A stretch of DNA of 12,089 bases from Alphaproteobacteria bacterium (GTDB lineage Bacteria; Pseudomonadota; Alphaproteobacteria; Rhizobiales; Xanthobacteraceae), in assembly GCA_005884465.1 (NCBI GenBank), contig VAZH01000102.1:1-12089 (forward strand), written 5' to 3'. The notes beneath the pieces were generated by a model. It searched no databases. It was given only the letters and a program-made list of their open reading frames with translations, and was not told the origin of the DNA. The translations under genes were made by a program, and so were the position numbers. Shown one piece after another: positions 10,939 to 12,089 of the stretch (positions are counted from its first letter, which is position 1; every line of letters starts with the position of its first letter).

Positions 10939-12089
10939 CTAGGAAGCGAAAGGCTCGACCTCGGCGAGTTCGACGCCTTCCTGCACGATATCGCCGACCT
11001 TGCATTTTATCAGTTTCAGCACGCCTGCGAACGGCGCGCGCAGGGTCTGCTCCATCTTCATGACCTCGAGCGTCAGGATCGCCGCGCCCTTCTCCAGCTT
11101 GGCGCCTTCCTCGGCCAGCAAGGCCACTACGGTGCCAGGCAAGGGCGCTACGATCTTGTCTTCGCCGACCTGCTCTTCGGTCTCGCCGCCGAACGGATCA
11201 ACCCAATGCAGTTCGAAACGGCCGTTGCGCGTTCGTAGATACAGTTCATGGCCTTCGATCACAGCGACGATGCGGGATTTCATGCCGTCGAGCGTGAGCT
11301 CGAGTCCGCCGTCAACGGCGGGCGAACAGGTGAAGGCGAACTCGTGTGCGTCGATCGACAGCATCGCGAAACCGTTGCCGTATTTCAGGGTTACCTTTTG
11401 TTCGGCTCCCTGCCTGTCGCGGAACGCAAACACCCGCTGCCGGCGGCCGACCGGCATCCAGCCCGCGGTCCGCCACGGCGAATGCGCCTCTGCGCGGGCG
11501 GCTTTGGCCTCGTCGTCGAGGATTGCTGCCACGGCGGCGCAAAGCTCGAGGCCGCCGGGCGCCGCAGGGGGCGGCGCCAGCTTCTTCAATTCACGCTCGA
11601 TGAATCCGGTATCGATGGCATTGGCGCGCACGCTCGGATGCATCAGCAGCGCCGAAAGGAAGGGAATGTTGGTGACGATGCCGCGAACATCGGTTTCCTC
11701 AAGCGCGCGATTAAGGCTTTCGATCGCGGCGTCGCGGGTCGGCGCCCACGCGATCACCTTGGCCAGCATGGCGTCGTAATGCGGCGATACCGCATCGCCC
11801 TCGCGGTATCCGGCATCAATGCGCAGCCCGTTCGACTGGTCCGGGGTGTGCCAGGTTCTGATACGACCGACCGACGGCATGAAATTCTTGTGCGGATTTT
11901 CCGCGTAGACCCGCGCCTCGATGGCGTGACCGTTGAACTTGATTTGATCCTGTTGGAGCGGCAGCTTTTCGCCGAACGCGACGCGCAGCTGCCATTCCAC
12001 CAGATCGATGCCCGTGATCAGCTCGGTCACCGGATGCTCGACCTGCAGGCGGGTGTTCATCTCGATGAAGAAGACCTCCTTGCCGTCGG
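10939..12089 (-). CDS. liuD: 3-methylcrotonyl-CoA carboxylase, alpha (biotin) subunit, C-terminal part
   Basis: 382 residues are visible; the frame is open at the right edge, and about 280 N-terminal residues of the usual ~665 are missing. The visible part starts inside the biotin carboxylase domain (DGKEVFFIEMNTRLQVEHPV, then HAIEARVYAENP near 55-66). A linker domain follows, then the biotinyl domain (APLPGTVVALLAEEGAKLEK, then EVMKMEQ), with the biotin-carrying lysine at visible residue 344, 38 residues from the end. It carboxylates biotin and, with the beta subunit, turns 3-methylcrotonyl-CoA into 3-methylglutaconyl-CoA. Propionyl- or geranyl-CoA carboxylase subunits look alike. The leucine pathway is chosen because HMG-CoA lyase follows directly. 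Confidence 0.93.
   Translation of the reverse strand, partial: DGKEVFFIEMNTRLQVEHPVTELITGIDLVEWQLRVAFGEKLPLQQDQIKFNGHAIEARVYAENPHKNFMPSVGRIRTWHTPDQSNGLRIDAGYREGDAVSPHYDAMLAKVIAWAPTRDAAIESLNRALEETDVRGIVTNIPFLSALLMHPSVRANAIDTGFIERELKKLAPPPAAPGGLELCAAVAAILDDEAKAARAEAHSPWRTAGWMPVGRRQRVFAFRDRQGAEQKVTLKYGNGFAMLSIDAHEFAFTCSPAVDGGLELTLDGMKSRIVAVIEGHELYLRTRNGRFELHWVDPFGGETEEQVGEDKIVAPLPGTVVALLAEEGAKLEKGAAILTLEVMKMEQTLRAPFAGVLKLIKCKVGDIVQEGVELAEVEPFAS

Noticed and set aside
11000..11779. 259-codon plus-strand frame opposite the carboxylase gene
   Set aside because: Ser/Arg-rich antisense shadow in high-GC DNA; the minus-strand frame has full family motifs.
1..12089. tRNA, rRNA, CRISPR array, phage or defence genes
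   Set aside because: Looked for on both strands; nothing with the needed structure, spacing or protein motifs was seen by eye.

Overview
The window looks like chromosomal DNA of an alphaproteobacterium of the Bradyrhizobium/Rhodopseudomonas group (Nitrobacteraceae). The evidence is high GC with GC-rich third positions in the clear genes, an Omp25-type outer-membrane protein start, a DUF6481 gene, a 'pentapeptide MXKDX' gene, several small proteins of a type I associate with Bradyrhizobium, and a GGAAC-N17-CGTT promoter of the EcfG (general stress sigma factor) type. This placement comes from protein recognition, not from a search.

Layout. 1-214 (-): start of an outer-membrane beta-barrel protein, cut by the window edge. 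609-1005 (-): a small secreted Gly/Tyr-rich protein with a repeated bidirectional terminator behind it. 1006-3140: mostly gene-poor, with one small helical protein, a row of stem-loops that may mark a small RNA, and a secreted 170-residue protein of unknown function. 3165-5316: an island of small proteins, including membrane peptides of 58, 54 and 51 residues, a four-cysteine zinc-ribbon-like protein, a 63-residue soluble protein and a 59-residue membrane protein. 5120-6137: a perfect 509-bp tandem duplication that doubles the 59-residue protein gene and leaves a truncated 5' copy of the DUF6481 gene beside the intact one. 6453-6689 (-): secreted MXKDX repeat protein.

7024-9949 (+): a tightly coupled TRAP transporter operon. 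It encodes a periplasmic binding protein (DctP type), a small permease (DctQ) and a large permease (DctM). The stop and start codons overlap at both junctions. The substrate cannot be read from sequence.

10001-12089 (-): the end of a leucine/isovalerate degradation operon, with the biotin-dependent carboxylase subunit (3-methylcrotonyl-CoA carboxylase alpha, 5' end outside the window) followed 23 bp later by HMG-CoA lyase. Together these turn 3-methylcrotonyl-CoA into acetyl-CoA and acetoacetate, with an enoyl-CoA hydratase step encoded elsewhere. It converges on the TRAP operon, and a heptamer-based palindrome at the junction supplies the last codons and stop of the lyase.

I do not see a new defence, mobile or biosynthetic system here. 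The most notable items are the 509-bp duplication, the repeat-derived C-terminus of HMG-CoA lyase, the EcfG-type promoter in front of a micro-membrane protein, and several strong hairpins in gene-free DNA.
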